64,000 nt of DNA from Wolfiporia cocos (lineage: Eukaryota > Basidiomycota > Agaricomycetes > Polyporales > Phaeolaceae), in the NCBI GenBank assembly GCA_029448655.1, contig JACCLO010000005.1, positions 868,001 through 932,000 of the forward strand, read 5' to 3'. The notes under the pieces are model-generated. The model ran no database searches and was not told the origin of the DNA. It saw only the letters and a list, made by a program, of their open reading frames with translations. Position 1 is the first letter of the stretch. Every line of letters begins with the position of its first letter. The position numbers and the translations under genes were made by a program. This document shows, one piece after another, positions 35,465-45,919 of the stretch.

Positions 35465-35742
35465 GCGGAGTATTGACTGAAGGGACAAAATTGGCCGAGG
35501 GAACGGACGGATCATTACTATGTGCCTGGAGGGCCACACATTATTGTCGACTAAGAAATACTTGACGTGTAATCAAGTCGCTCGTTCATGTTGTGTTTGC
35601 CTCCTGTGCTTACGGTTGCCGGTGGCTGTGGATTAAGACAATTAAAGCGACATCCCGATTGAACTTTGACCGGCGCGCTCGCACGACCCTGGCCGGCTCA
35701 GAAGCGCACACGGCAACCCTTGACCCGGCGGTCGATGTCCCA

Positions 35743-35759
35743 GGTCAAACCGGTTGACC
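35743..35759. promoter_or_regulatory. Inverted repeat GGTCAA-N5-TTGACC
   Basis: GGTCAAACCGGTTGACC: perfect 6-bp arms around ACCGG. Other single TTGACC or GGTCAA copies lie within about 100 bp on each side. Looks like a binding site for a dimeric regulator. Confidence 0.45.
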
Positions 35760-35849
35760 CTGGTCAGAGCGTGAGTACTTGAGTCCTCATGCCGACCGTT
35801 ACCTTGGTCAACGCTTGATCAACAGGTGACCGGCATAGTATAAAGCAAT

Positions 35850-35872
35850 CGGTATGAATCGGTACGAACCGG
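35850..35872 (+). promoter_or_regulatory. Tandem CGGTAYGAAY repeat
   Basis: CGG triplets at 35850, 35860 and 35870, separated by TATGAAT and TACGAAC, so spaced exactly one helical turn. Such direct CGG repeats are typical of Zn2Cys6 factor sites. Confidence 0.4.
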
Positions 35873-36144
35873 CTTGGTTTGAACCGATTTGGATTAGAAC
35901 AGCCTTCGCATTGCCTAAAAGGGTTTGTGTCGGGATGTCAACACACACGTTGTCCCTGGCCACAGGCCCATTCGCTGCGGCGGGTTTAGACCGCATTCGC
36001 CTTTATAAGAGCGAATGGTGGATGTTCTTCCTTCGCTCCTCTCTCACAATTCTCGTGTGACAAACTACCAAGATTCGCGCGTTGAATCGCCACAGGTCCA
36101 GAATCAACGAAACTTCAATCCGAAGGACACCGTAGAGCATCGTC

Positions 36145-37338
36145 ATGAACAACCTTGGGATGCGTCTGGAGCGGCAGCTTTCTCTGTCGACCATTGAGAA
36201 GGCAAATCTTGATTCAACCATATCTTCTTTCCCTCAAGCGCAATCTAGTGCGACCAATGTAAGTGAAGCTGTCCGGCCCGATCTTCTGCGCAAACCCTGA
36301 ATGTATGCCATGTAGTCGTCTGCTATACCTGAAGCATCCACCGCGCAATCGGAACCCGACCCACAACAGCAGTTCGCGAAGTTACTCTCTGATAACGGGA
36401 TCAAAGCCCGTGATTTTGCGTATGAGAGCACATTGCCGCCCATCCCGTCAGTTCCGTATATACGAGTGCAGTACCCTGACCTCCCAAGGGGACGGCGGGC
36501 AACTGAAGAAGAGCAAGATGATTACGAGGGGAGAACTTTTTATATTGATGCTGAAACAGGGGGAAGCAGTACTGGTCTTCCCCCGAAGTCGAAACCACGA
36601 ACTATAGAACGGACACCCACGGAACCTCTCTTGGAAGAGGAGTTGAGAGTTCCTGTGAGATCTCTCAAGCGGACAATAGGTGGTGCCACCATGCTTAAGC
36701 GCGAGCCGGCGTTCACCGGACTTTCGCCAGCCCTGCTGGCAACCCCGAGACGGCCAGCCCAAGCCCTGGCAAATACTCTCGGTGAGGGTTGTTCGCCGCA
36801 GCCCGAGCTGGAGGGTACGTCTCAGGAAACAGAAGCATGGGGTGAAACGCCACTTGTTACTCCAGTAGGCACTCCGCAGAGGCCAATAATCGTGACCAGC
36901 GCGGTTCCAGAGTCGCAAATGGACACACTATCGCGACTGCCGCAAGTAGATGGTATTGCACATCCGCACTTGGGGCTAACTCCGGAGAGGCTATCCCGCT
37001 ATGGGCCCATGACTCAGTCACAACAGTCATCGTTGGAGTCTCTCGTACGAGATGAAGATATGCTAGGTTCATCATCGTTGCTTGCCCCTTTATCTTGACC
37101 TATGGCTCATACTCCGTCCTCAGATCCAGAGTCACCGCCTAGAAAGAAGGGACGCCTTACTCCTCGAAAGATGCGCCACAGGCCTACAGATTCTCCTGTC
37201 ATAAATGCGAACAGGGCCACACGTTACCAATTACGCAACAGGGCCGTTGATGCTGTTCCTGCTGATGAACAGGATCATTCACCGCTCCCGTCAAGCAGCA
37301 GGCATCTGTCCCCTTCGCAGGCAAGAAGAGCTCTCTGA
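36145..37338 (+). CDS. Conserved uncharacterised protein, 359 residues
   Basis: Three exons: 36145-36258, 36316-37066, 37124-37338. The N-terminal 110 residues are the most ordered: MNNLGMRLERQLSLSTIEKA, then DPQQQFAKLLSDNGIKARDF, AYESTLPPIPSVPYIRVQYP. The rest is Pro/Ser/Thr-rich with many possible proline-directed phosphorylation sites and ends in a basic segment (PPRKKGRLTPRKMRHR, then TRYQLRNRAV). I recall similar unannotated proteins in other Agaricomycetes but know no function. The basic tail and disordered middle suggest a nuclear, cell-cycle-regulated protein; this is inference. Without the last intron the frame stops at 37098. Confidence 0.7.
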
Positions 37339-37869
37339 GGTTGTCACGGTCCTTATAAGGAACGAGGATCAACGAGGAATTTCAATCAACCATCCCAACA
37401 CTGAATTCGGCGACACATTTCAAGGAGTACAGAAGAATCTCTCAAGAAATACACAGATATATAGGTGGTGGCTAGATATACGAAGATGGATGAAAGAGCA
37501 GGATGTCTGCGGAGGATGTTCATCAACATTGCTGCCGCGGCACGACTATGACTTTTTATTTCAACTAACTCCATGCTATCCTCTATCCTGAGTATTTATA
37601 ACGCAGCCCATTGTCGCAGACGTAATAGCATCTAATCAGCGCCTCCGCCTGCTGTGTTATGATATGTTCGTGTGTATTCTGCCCTGTTGCCCTTCCCAGA
37701 ACCATTGTTAAAGCCACCAAGAATCTGCCTGAGCACACACCCTGAGTCTTGCGCCGAGGTCTGTAAGACATCTACAGAGGCAGACGCGCCCGGCGTGCAA
37801 TTAATCGTCGGCCCTCAGGGGTAAGCATACAAGAAACTAGGAAAAGCAGATTGCAGCGAAGCCTCTCGG
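37339..37869. other. Intergenic between convergent genes
   Basis: 530 bp. Short frames only; shared 3' flank of the 36145 gene (+) and haspin (-). Confidence 0.5.
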
Positions 37870-40518
37870 TCACTCCAGCCACCCTTTATCTATAGCGATC
37901 TGTAATACACCAGCCGCGCTCCGAGGTCCGACAGGATCAGCCGGCGGCTTGCCAGGTGCCTGCGTTTTCCTCCTCCCCTTGCGCGCAGCCGATGCAGGTT
38001 TAGACGTCACAACACAATGCTTGAGCACCTTCTCTATCTCTGCAAGACACTCGTAGCACTCCCTCTCTGCAAACAGAGGATTTCTAGCGGCTGTGCTTTT
38101 CCCCCGGGCAGCAGGTGGAGGGCGGAGGCGCTTGGAGTGTAACAGCTTCAGTGAGAGATAATGGAGCCACTGCATAACCGAGTAAACAACATGAGAATTA
38201 AGTTACAAGGCGACTTGTAAGCACTCACCATGACGTTGGTCAGAGGGTGGTACTCCTCCCACGAGTCTCCGTTGTGCGACCGCATCATCCTGTATACGTC
38301 GAACTGGTAGTCACCTGTAAACGCGCTTGAGCATACCAACTGCGAGCATCAGATACAGAGGTCTACCTTCCCCTTCAAAAATCTCTTCGTCAAACGGCGT
38401 CCAGTGCGTCTTGCCCCCGCTGCCTTCTGTAGACCTCATACGCGCCAGTCCGAGGTCAATAACCGTCGCCTCAACCCCATACGCCACGTCGTCCATCGGA
38501 ACCTTCCCCGTTGCTGACCGTGGTGCATCTTCCAGCGACGCCGCCACGTTCTTCACCAAGATCTGCCCCCAGTGCAAGTCTCGGTGCTGCCAGAAGAGCG
38601 ATAAGTTGAGCTGGATATCGAGGCGGGCTGAGGGCCTACCTCGAAGCATACAAGGGCCTCTGCCTCAGCGAGCGAGCGAGTTACCTGCCAGAAGAGGCTG
38701 CAGGCTTGCCGCCAGCCGGTCTTTGAGGAGGTAGGGAACGTATACGTCTCCAGGTCGGGTCCGCCGTTCGGAAGGACGATAATTGCGTACATCTGCGAGA
38801 CTGGGAACGAATCTGTCCGGGTCGGATTCATGGTAAAATTTAAGTATATGTCGTGATAAAGCGAAGGACAAACCTGGCCGCACGCTTTCGCTCCCTTTCC
38901 GCTCGTGATACTCGTCCCATAGGTCGAGGAGCAACGACGGGTACTTCCCGCGCACGACATACGTCCTCAGCAGCTGCACGAACCCCACACACATTTCGCC
39001 CACTGCCCGGGTTACGATGATCTCCTTCAATACATCGTGCGCGTCGCTCGGCGCGGGTGTGTCTGAGTCCGGCTCCGCGTCCGCGTCTGTCGTATGCGTC
39101 TCGTCGCGCAGCGGGATCACCTTCAGCACGACGTCCCCGATGCCGAACACCTCCGAGTATGATGCCTCGCCGATCTTCTGGAAGCGCACGGAACTCCTTG
39201 CCCTCGCTTTCGCACCACCCGCTGTGTCTGCGTGTACGATCGGATCGAGTGGAAACGACCGGATGAACGAGGAGAACTCGTGAGGCGTCTCCTGAGCACA
39301 TTCCCGCAGGAGCGGCCTGAGGTACGCGGGGGGCGGGGGTGCAGTTAGAGCGATATCCAGTTGGGATATGTCCAGCTGTGCAAGGTCGAGTGAGAGGTCA
39401 TCGTCCGTGGGCGTCGTTGGCGAAGGTGGGGACGGTGGAGCGGGAAAGTGACGGGCGCGGATGGGAGTCAGCTGGCGCGGCTTTTGACGTGCAGCGAGTG
39501 GGGAGGAGTAGTTGTAGTTCAGGAATGGGTCCGTGGGCAGGATCGGATGTGGAGTCCATTGGACAAAGGTCGGTGCGGGTGGTGGGAGGGCTGTGTTAGG
39601 ACGGGGAGCGGGAGCAATTGCGTGTCGCTGAGACGATGCATGAGATAATCGTGGGTGCTGGGATGTAGTTGCGTTGCTAGCAGCTGCTGTGGACTGCTTT
39701 ATCGATGTTACATGCGGTAAGGATGGCTTTGACAAGGGTTTGGTGTCCTTCAATGAGGATTTCGAGTCCGGAAGCTTGAGCCGAGGAATAGGTGCATCTT
39801 CACCTTCTGACTCCTCGGATGAGATGATAATGGGTCGAGCTCTGGATCCACCCTTTTTCGACTGTTTCATGAGTGGTGAAGAGTCATCGTCGATCTCTAT
39901 GACCTCCTCTGCGGCTCTACGCCTGTCCTGTGCAATTCCAACTGTTCTCCTCGCTTGCACATCTGGCTTGTTGACCTGCGCGCCGACTCTGGAGACACGC
40001 CTTTCCTGGCTCACTCGCCGTCCGCGAGCATCCAATGTAATGATCTCTACATCAACGATAGGTGAACGTGGCAATGAGGGAGGCCCGCTAGTAAAGGAAG
40101 GCTTCTTCCTTTGGACCTTTGGCGTAATTACTGATGATTTCGCTATATTAGGCGGGCATGCGTCGAGTGGGCGGCGGACAGGCTTCTCTGCCCCAATGCC
40201 GACTTTGGACGATGCCACCACGCGCAATGACGACTTTTTCTTGGGTGGCGCTTTGTAAGGCACACGCTTCTTCACTGCCTGCGACCATTCGGAGGAGGAC
40301 GATGACCCTAAGGAGATATCATCACTGGAGGACGAGCTGCTTCTGCGACGACGAACAGGAGGTGGTGGGGGCGGAGGTAACCTGGATGATGAGCTATCGT
40401 TTTGGGACTTCTTTGCAAACTGAGATTTCCGCAATTGCTCACGGTCCTCTGAGACATTGACGATGCGATGTCCGCGTTTCCCGTACGAGTAAACCTGTTT
40501 CGTCCTGCTCCCCAGCAT
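37870..40518 (-). CDS. Haspin-like serine/threonine kinase
   Basis: Five exons: 40518-38874, 38812-38640, 38586-38367, 38314-38229, 38169-37870; 807 residues. Residues 1-440 are disordered and basic/Ser-rich with a Pro run. The kinase domain starts KIGEASYSEVFGIGDVVLKV (ATP-binding Lys466). Catalytic loop HRDLHWGQILVKN has Asp609. The metal-binding position reads VIDLGLAR (Asp650) in place of DFG, a haspin feature, followed by FDVYRMMR and EYHPLTNVMWLHYL. Haspin phosphorylates histone H3 Thr3, which recruits the chromosomal passenger complex to centromeres in mitosis. The C-terminal 60 residues are basic. Starts divergently from PSF2, with 301 bp between. Confidence 0.93.
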
Positions 40519-40819
40519 AGCGCGCTAGCGAAGGTATGCGTAAAGGTCAGATTATCAGCAGGGAATCAATCTTACCTTCGTTACAGCCTGAGCCTTCACT
40601 AGGTCTGATACAAGACGACCCACGTCCTGTAAGATGTTCAAGTTGACCGCAAGGATCGTGAATTGGTTCGACGCGTCTGTCCACGTGCCCAACGCGCTGA
40701 TAGCATGTCCGATTGAATCTCGTCTGATCGCCCGCGGGGTTAGCACGGAGTGGCTTCAGCAACACGGCTTAAGCTTGGTTACTTATGAAAGTACTTTCTG
40801 CGGGGCATTGATAACGGCG
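40519..40819. other. Shared divergent promoter of haspin and PSF2
   Basis: 301 bp, no gene. Both products act in the S-to-M part of the cell cycle, so shared control is conceivable; I see no classical MluI cell-cycle box. Confidence 0.45.
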
Positions 40820-41616
40820 ATGGCATTGCCTCCCTCATTACGAACTACTGTAACTCCTGCAGAACTTGAGCTCATTGCCTCTGAACAGCTCGTTGAGATT
40901 GTTCCTTTGGTCGCAATGGAGCGGACTGCGTTCATCTCTGTGCGGTCTGCTCGATAATTGCCACCGCAGGATATACTGAAGAAGCCACAGGGTGCATATG
41001 GTCCTTTAAGGCCACCCACAAAGTGCAAGATGCCCATCTGGATGGCCACAAACCTCAAGCTCAAGAAGAAATGTCATATTGTGCCACCAGACTGGCTGAA
41101 TGTCGGTGAGTGCTCACAGTCAGCTCCAAGACATGCACTGTCATTGCTAATTATCGGACGCCAGAGTATCTGCAGGAGAGACTGGCACGCGAAACAAGTG
41201 AACCAGAGTTTAGCGAGCTGCCGTTCCGATTTGCGGAGGTCGCGAAGGTGCTGTTAGATGTGTGCGCTCCATCGCTCTCTGTTTTCTAAGCCACAATAAT
41301 GCTCATGCTCGATGGTCCAGCGCGTCTGACGACATCTCAAATCCAGACAAGGTCCGCTCACTACTTCAGGACATTCGAGAGGCACGCCAAGCCAAAAGTA
41401 GAGAAGGTCTCTCAAAGCTCGATCACAGTGAGCTTAGTGTGAGTGGACAAGCTGACTATGCAACAAGCTTTTTAATTTCGGTACTTTATTCTACAGCTAC
41501 CAAATCTTTGCTCGATGGAGATCAACGAGATTCGGCCATTCTTCGTGCGCTCCATGAGCATCTTGACGCAGCTCGTTCGAGAGCCAGAAACACGACAAAT
41601 GGACCAATTTGAATGA
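40820..41616 (+). CDS. PSF2: GINS complex subunit PSF2
   Basis: Five exons: 40820-40939, 40991-41105, 41165-41261, 41321-41438, 41497-41616, 189 residues. Landmarks: TPAELELIASEQLVEIVPLV, then GPLRPPTKCKMPIWMA, LKKKCHIVPPDWL, ELPFRFAEVAKVLLDVASDD, and KVRSLLQDIREARQAKSREG. The C-terminus is the helix EINEIRPFFVRSMSILTQLV. PSF2 is one of four GINS subunits; GINS joins Cdc45 and Mcm2-7 to make the replicative helicase. Length and exon phases fit the family fully. Convergent with YVC1; the stops are 152 bp apart. Confidence 0.95.
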
Positions 41617-41768
41617 TCTCAGTTTATATTTTGGCATCCACAATCATTGTACAACAGCCAGCAGATTGTAATGTTACGGGACGTCCACAAAAGCACACTG
41701 TCCATGCCGTGATTGTCACAGCATCTGAATCGAGGAGTCCTGGTCGACGGAAGACTTCGGCACGCTTA

Positions 41769-44700
41769 TCACTGTGCTGCCAAGAGCACCTTCAGCTCCT
41801 CAATCTGGTCCTTCAGCTGCCTGACCTCCTTCAGCAGTACTGCTTCGCTCGACTACGAGCAGCACAACTCAACGTCAGCACCCGACCACTTCTTACAATA
41901 TGTTTGAACTCACGTGCTTCATGTCGGGGAACGCCTTCACAACATCGTCAAACTTCACTCTGCTAATCTCCAGCCCGCGCGCCGCATCGTCCTCGTGCAC
42001 AGGGGGATCCTGGAACTCCGGCGAATCCTCCGCGCCCTCGTCCGGGTGGCTGATCCAGTCCTTTACCCACCGGTTCCTAGACGGCTCGAGCTCCGCCTCG
42101 TACAACGCGATCAGGGAGAGTGGTATGAAGAAAATGGTCAGCATGACGTAGTGGTTGATCTGCTGACTGTCAATATCGCAGAGCACTGCGAAACGGATTG
42201 CTTACGGTCGCATAGGTCTCCTCGCTCACGATGAACCTGGAAAGAAAATGAGCTTCACAGCATTCCTGCATCAACAGGATAACATACTCAAAAGGAGCGA
42301 TAAGCAGTATTTCGATGATGTTGAATGGCGCAGGGTATACATACTCATCCGGGGCCCTAATCATGCCGCCCATTTTGCCTGCGAAGTACGTCAGATATTC
42401 TGCTGCAGCATCTTCCACAACCTATCACCAGATGTGTCAGGCAGCTGCAACAAAGTATCGATAGCACTTACATCATTGTACGCGGAAGAGAAAAGCGAGA
42501 TCAGAACATTCAACAGGATTACAGCTGTTACAACGTTCCATCTGGAGAACGTTTAAGTTATGGCATATTCTTGACCGGCGTATTGTAAGACGCACAGGTA
42601 GAAGAGGATTTGGCCTGCCGAACTGAGCTCGATAATATGCATTAGTATACATTCAGCACTTTTAAGACATGCGGCTACCTTCCGGCAAACATCTCATAGT
42701 TTGGTGCCCTGCAGAAAGAGCAGGTTACACTCACGCTCGTATCAAGCGGACGTCACATACTGCAGCAGCGCCTGGATTAGAACGTGTACAACCTGCCACG
42801 ATGTCAGTACGATATTTGTACCGGAACCCGAGATGCTCAACATACCTCGTGAGGATGGTCCGCCTGTCCGTCAGCCGCGTCAAGGGCGTACAGGCCCTGC
42901 ATGAAACCAATGCCCAGGATTGCGAGAAGCTGTGACCGGCCGTTATGTCTCGCTGCAATGTCATGTTATCGGGCAGGCGTACCCCACAGAAGATGCCAGA
43001 TTCTTGCAGCATCCGCGCGACACATATCTGCATCGTACCAACGGATCTATCACAGGTTGGCGTTCTGCTTGGTATGGGCATGAAACACATACTGAAAACC
43101 GTCAAAGATAGGGATAACTTCTGCGTGAAAGTGCGTGAAGTGTGTATAATAGGTTTATGCAAGTCAACGTACTCATCCTGAGATGGATTTTATGCTCAGT
43201 CATTCGATGGGGTATCCAGGACAAGCTGCTTACCAGATCAGTGGCGCCACAAAGCTCAAGCACTGGAAACTCCAAATTCGTAAATTATAACTTCTAGGCT
43301 CTGGAGATGCAACCCCAGCGACTCGAAGGACGAACGCCGCAGACAGGAGTAAATCGGTGACAAAAGAGACCACGTCCCAAAAGCCGAGAGACCGCCAGGA
43401 GACAAAGAAAAAGAGCTTGTATATCTACCGCGGTGTGAGCAATAGTAGCCGCTGTACGACTGAGATACTTGCCTTGTGCATATCTACAGCAATCAATTCC
43501 GGGCATGTGAGAGGCAGTATTTAGACAAGCTGTAGGGCACGCAAAGCCTTACTTTCGAAAGAGAAGGAGAGAGCCAAGATATACATGATGATTTCCCATG
43601 TGTCCAAATCGGCGTGATCAGGGTCGAGTTTGTTAAGTGGCTCCCGTACTCAAAAGCGTGAGCGATTAGTAGTATTTCCAGAAGATATTGTGTTATATTT
43701 ACTTGCTTGCGAGTACGCCAGGAGGAAAACTATCCATACCACAATCCGGAATATATTCTGGTACCTGAACGAGCGGTCATTACAACCGTCTCAACATGAA
43801 ACACGCAAACCTGCAGGCATACCTGGGAACGGAAAGCCGACCTGGATCCAGGTGGGTCCAAAAACTATTGTATCCGTATTGTTTATATGGGACGACTGGA
43901 GAAACTGTTCAATAGAACGATTGGATATAAGTGATGAGCATACAGTCTACGTCGTTATCGTCCCCAAGTCTCAGTATGATCTGGCCACGCCATAAATAAT
44001 TGACAACTGGTTATATATGTTGTGAGTGTAAACTTTAGTTATGAGGCATTGTCCTACCGTCTTGAGCTTCCGTGGACGACAGAAATATGGTACTGTAAAT
44101 GTTACCGTCTCATTTGTGTTCGCTACAAATGAAGAAGCTCACCAATGAGAATCAGTTGCGACTTCCAGTACGCTAGCTTTCTCGCTAATCCTTCCATCAT
44201 TCTCTTTGTATCTGTATCGTGTGGACATCATGGGCAACAATTTATCTGGCGGTGCCTCATGAATGACACGACGTGCGAGGACTTCGCATGCCACAGCTAA
44301 GAAGTACGCATGAGCATCCGCATCGATGTCTTTGGACACTGTACTGGGGGCATACCCCTCCCGAAGTTTTCTCCCCAGTCTGCTGGGTCGTGATTAGCGT
44401 CCCATAGGAACTGCTCATGTGCGCGGATTAAGCAGTATGGCAACTGTGACGCAGACATGAGGTCAGGAGGTTCTCGACACAATAAATCCAAAGCTGGAGC
44501 TTACAGCTTCAAGGAAATCACCAGCAGCAGCTATATACGCATCTACAACCTGCGGGGGGATGACCCTACTGGTAGGGTCTATGATGCTGGCTTGGGGCAC
44601 CTCCATAGGTAACAGCCGCAATGTCAGTGCCCGTACGCGTCGTATCAGATCTGATGAGGCATCATCGTCTGTCTCTGCATCTCAAAAGATGCGTATCCAT

Positions 44701-44810
44701 TAAGGCGTACTTGTTACAGTGACCGGCGACGGGTGGTGGGCATTAACGGAGTGGAACAGACTCGAATGCTCAGAGTCTTCGCCCCCGCCATTAGCATCTC
44801 GGCGCGACAT
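41769..44810 (-). CDS. YVC1: Vacuolar TRP-type cation channel Yvc1, 23 exons
   Basis: Exons: 44810-44711, 44674-44505, 44443-44356, 44296-44143, 44092-44058, 44006-43944, 43904-43823, 43764-43703, 43648-43553, 43483-43473, 43424-43234, 43177-43173, 43120-43087, 43046-42983, 42929-42846, 42792-42761, 42708-42679, 42622-42596, 42541-42472, 42421-42288, 42236-42206, 42159-41914, 41852-41769. All 22 junction phases agree; 630 residues. N-terminal cytosolic domain: RVRALTLRLLPMEVPQASII, DANHDPADWGENFGR. Membrane region: FRIVVWIVFLLAYSQA, FWDVVSFVTDLLLSAAFVLR, pore area GLLAILGIGFMQGLYALDAA, WNVVTAVILLNVLISLFSS. Tail: LEPSRNRWVKDWISHPDEG and a short coiled coil (LLKEVRQLKDQIEELKVLL). Yvc1 releases vacuolar calcium on osmotic or mechanical stress. 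Two exons are 5 and 11 nt, and intron 43472-43425 is GC-AG. Confidence 0.93.
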
Positions 44811-45065
44811 TGTGTTTGCGTGCTAGTGCTGTTGTTTAGTTGAAAGTGCACGAGAAAGAGAGTGAACACGCGTTGTTATTGCAGCGATCCCGTCTCCACA
44901 TGGAGAACGTTGTTTACACACAGTGCCTGAGTGACGGCATTTGAGCGCGTCAAGGTCACGGGGTCGTGTTATCGCAGCCGCGGCAATCACCGGCATCAAT
45001 ACCGAGCGGTGTGGCAACTGGCAAGGCAGTCAGCGGGACCTCTGAAGTCAGGACAGAGCAACGCA

Positions 45066-45788
45066 ATGCCAGTGAGTTCAATGCCCCTTCTAGTTTCTGA
45101 TGTACAGCGCTAATTCGAGAGCGATGTATAGGCATATCATTCGTCATTCAATGAGGAGCCCGATATTCGCCAGGTGGGCAACATGTCCATACTGCCCATA
45201 AAGTCTAAGTACCGTGGTCCTGCGCCCACAGGTAAGTGCATTCAACGGTCTCGCGCCTTGTTTTGCAGTGCAGTAGCACTCACATCGTCCTAGCGGATCC
45301 CGTGCAAGCCGACTGTATCGACGAGGCACTCGACCTCTTCCGTGCCAACTCACTGTTCCGCAACTTCGAGATCAAGGGCGGGGCCGACCGCCTGCTCATC
45401 GTGCTCATCCTCTTCGTCTCGGACTGCCTTGCGAAGATCGGGTCCGCGCGCAGCGTGCCCAGCCAGATCGAGGCGACAAAGATGCTCAACACGCTCGCCG
45501 TGGACAACTTCCCGGTTCCCGGCGACGCCAACTTCTCGCTCAACGCGCACTACGCGCCTCCGGCGAGCAGGGTTGATGCTGGTGCGATGTCTCGTGTTCT
45601 GTATCTGTGCAGCTCTGATCTTGTTGACGACATGCTCAGAGCAACTGCGCCAGTATCTGACGCAAGTACGGCAGGAGCTTGCTGCGCGCCTTATCGAGAG
45701 GTTGTACGCGGATGGCACGGGCAAGCCGAGCAAGTGGTGGATGTCGTTCCAGAAGAGGCGCTTCATGAGCAGGAGCCTCGGCACATAA
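45066..45788 (+). CDS. ARPC3: ARP2/3 complex subunit 3 (21 kDa)
   Basis: Four exons: 45066-45071, 45132-45231, 45294-45581, 45640-45788, 180 residues, the expected size. The first coding exon is just ATG CCA. Protein landmarks: AYHSSFNEEPDIRQVGNMSI, LPIKSKYRGPAP, CIDEALDLFRANSLFRNFEI, DRLLIVLILFVSDCL, ATKMLNTLAVDNFPVPGD, and the end KPSKWWMSFQKRRFM. ARPC3 lies in the seven-subunit complex that nucleates branched actin filaments, used for endocytic patches. Starts divergently from YVC1, 255 bp apart, and is convergent with NOB1 (131 bp between stops). Confidence 0.95.
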
Positions 45789-45919
45789 ACAATCGGACTA
45801 GGATATATGCATAGCGGATCGTCACAGGATAGTGTACTTTTTCAATCTCACAATCATACAACACACAGAATTTTAAAAACAAGCATCCCAAGAACAGCCT
45901 GATAACATGCAGAGAATGA

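Larger units (their letters stand above)
35465..36144. other. Intergenic region rich in repeated short motifs
   Basis: 680 bp between tandem plus-strand genes. Holds several TTGACC/GGTCAA elements, one exact inverted repeat, a 10-bp tandem CGG-spaced motif and TATA-like strings at about 35838 and 36004-36009 (the second is about 135 bp before the next ATG). Confidence 0.55.
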
